From NCBI GenBank assembly GCA_029817715.1, contig JARUPY010000474.1, forward strand, positions 1,364,001-1,428,000: a stretch of DNA of 64,000 bases. Reading direction: 5' to 3'. The translations under genes and the position numbers were made by a program. Positions 62,397 to 64,000 of the stretch are shown in pieces. Position 1 is the stretch's first letter. Each line of letters begins with the position of its first letter. Under the pieces are notes generated by a model. That model was not told where the DNA came from. It saw only the letters and a program-made list of their open reading frames with translations, and did no database searches. The stretch comes from Melastoma dodecandrum (Eukaryota; Streptophyta; Magnoliopsida; Myrtales; Melastomataceae).

Positions 62397-62469
62397 CAGC
62401 TGGCGCAGCAGGATGGAGTTCTGGATTGCATCCCGAGAACCGAGGTGTTTAGGGATCATCCGAAATGGT
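62397..62469 (+). repeat. 73-bp fragment of the Sirevirus-like gag
   Basis: Matches the minus strand of the gag N-terminal region of the element at 26.2-36.1 kb (about 34396-34468) at 71 of 73 positions, starting CAGCTGGCGCAGCAGG. Sequence on both sides does not match that region, so this is an isolated scrap. Confidence 0.85.
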
Positions 62470-64000
62470 TACACGTGTCGGCATAGCAGGTGCATGAACC
62501 CTAGCCCAATAGAATAGTCAAGTTGTGTACAAGTGAAATGTTCCTCGGGGAGTGAGGGCAATGCATAGACTTTCATCCAAGACTATATCACCTTTCAACG
62601 CGACGGGGAAGGCAACGATGGGGGATTGAACTTGAAGAATTCTCTGTAGATGAATGAATAGCTACTGCACCAATGGAAATAGATACTTATTAGTCAAAGC
62701 ATTCACACCAACACCTGCAGCTATAAATTTGAACTTTAAGAAAAATAGAGATGTTCACAGCAGCCGCAACAATGGAAAGTCAAGTTTATTCGTCTATTTT
62801 CGCAACTTTAGGTTCGGGCAAAGTTATGCGCATGACATGCCGACTTTGTGGGAAGATGGGTCACAACAAAGAGGACGTGTAGTCGAAGAAACAAAGGCAC
62901 GACTTCAAGTAACCGCTTCCATTTCTCCTCTTCTCACACATGCGCTTAGTGTCCCTTAATAATAGATGGTGGAATATATGTTGTTCAGAATTCGACAAGG
63001 GCTGTAAGTGGAGATTAAGGGCGATACAGCCACAAGATGATGTCAACGTCTACAGGGCTCACAGCATCCACAGCATTTCCCTTCCAAGACGTAGGAGACC
63101 GAGAGGTAGTATGCTTTGATGGGCGATCCCTTCGTCTTCCCCCCACCCCGCCACTGTCAACCGTCACATCAGAGGCTTGCCAAACAAGCCTTGTAAGATG
63201 ATCAACCGGCCAATGAACAACGTCATCTGATGTTTCTTACTCAACTCAGTCTCGATATAGAAGGGATCGTCACACCATATACTAACAAGTGTTATTGGCC
63301 TCTCCCACTCCTCACACCGCATGATGACTGCACATAGGAAAAGAATCTTTGATGAAGCTATCAGAGGGCGAGAAGAGGCTGCAGATCTTCGGGCCCAACA
63401 AGCTCGAGGAGAAGAAGGCACGTCGTGTTATTCTTCGATCGATAATTGATTGGAGAGAAAATCATTAATGGATTTTTTTTCCAATTCTGAGAAGGGGCAA
63501 CCCACCAAGTAAGGCCTGGCTAGTGTGTAGCTTTATAAAACCATATGAGCAGTTGATATTGATAAGTCTTAGGACGGTAAGGAGGAAGTCCGACGGATCG
63601 GGCTTAAATGGACCTGTTGGGAAGAGCTGCGTAGGCTGATATTTTGAGAATGGTTAGGACAGGACACATTCAGACCATCCTCGATAGGTATAGGACTGCT
63701 GAAGCACCTAGTAAGATTGCGCATATGGTTTGAAAGTCGAAACTGGTGAAGCCAATGACGGGGTCACCCTCAATCGACAATCCCAGCTGAATCCCCACAT
63801 CCTCCATTCCCAACAGGCATCTCTCCTGCACAGAGCATCACCCAGCTAGTGTAGGGTTACGGTATCGATCCTCACGACGAGCTCTTCGTGTTGTTGGTGT
63901 CACAATGACCCCATGTATCAGCACTGCATCGGATCAGCGAGGACCTGTGTTTTTTGTCCTACACCTGGTTCAGCCCGATGCTGGGCTTAATTGGACTATG
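62470..64000. other. Mosaic of transposon scraps
   Basis: No intact gene. A plus-strand piece near 62826-62880 reads CRLCGKMGHNKED, a MULE-like zinc-knuckle start. A minus-strand frame at 63164-63421 has no clear family. A PMD fragment lies at the end. The mix of orientations suggests a scrambled remnant. Confidence 0.45.
63705..63810 (-). pseudogene. Second plant mobile domain fragment
   Basis: On the minus strand one frame reads EDVGIQLGLSIEGDPVIGF and then TSFDFQTI. This aligns with [19 protein letters not shown] and TSFDF of the PMD remnant at 15.9-16.1 kb. Only this short block is recognisable; flanking frames contain stops. Confidence 0.7.

Overview
This is nuclear DNA from a eudicot-type flowering plant. 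The genes are rich in GT-AG introns, the recognisable products are plant-specific families (a DUF761 protein, a hydroxyproline O-galactosyltransferase, a plant SH3P protein, a receptor-like kinase), and the space between them is filled with nested plant transposable elements. No bacterial, organellar or viral genome features were seen. Exon limits below were read by eye from splice consensus, reading-frame phase and family motifs, with no alignment behind them.

0-8.3 kb is a gene island: an intronless DUF761 gene (+), an LSM-domain NAA38-like gene (-) and, divergent from it, a seven-exon gene with five KH domains (+). 8.3-20.7 kb is repeat-dominated: a LINE zinc-binding remnant, a hairpin array, and a dead Mutator-like (MULE) core carrying transposase and plant-mobile-domain (PMD) remnants. 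The core is bracketed by two solo LTRs of one family in opposite orientation, the left one holding a non-autonomous hAT element with a perfect 8-bp target duplication. 20.8-23.2 kb is a ten-exon SH3P1 gene (-). 23.7-24.7 kb is an AT-rich element with inverted termini.

26.2-36.1 kb is a complete but decayed Sirevirus-like Copia element (-) with two LTRs of about 1.5 kb, a primer-binding site, a polypurine tract and the 5-bp duplication CTTCA. 37.1-41.8 kb is a second Copia element (+) that keeps only gag and protease sequence and is split by a solo LTR flanked by CCAGT. 42.6-44.5 kb encodes a receptor-like kinase with a very short cysteine-free Ser/Pro ectodomain. 45.3-47.7 kb is a broken 5' half of a solanesyl diphosphate synthase gene. 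49.1-52.5 kb is a complete seven-exon GALT2 gene.

From 53 kb on I find no convincing gene. There are two more hairpin arrays, a long TA microsatellite, a 2.5-kb element with long inverted repeats and an internal insert, and a terminal mosaic of MULE, PMD and Copia scraps. Probably functional genes are the DUF761, NAA38-like, KH, SH3P1, kinase and GALT2 genes. They do not form a shared pathway; the only structured pairing is the divergent NAA38-like/KH pair. No new molecular system is demonstrated. The least explained signal is the set of palindrome arrays, two of which share a period of about 40 bp.
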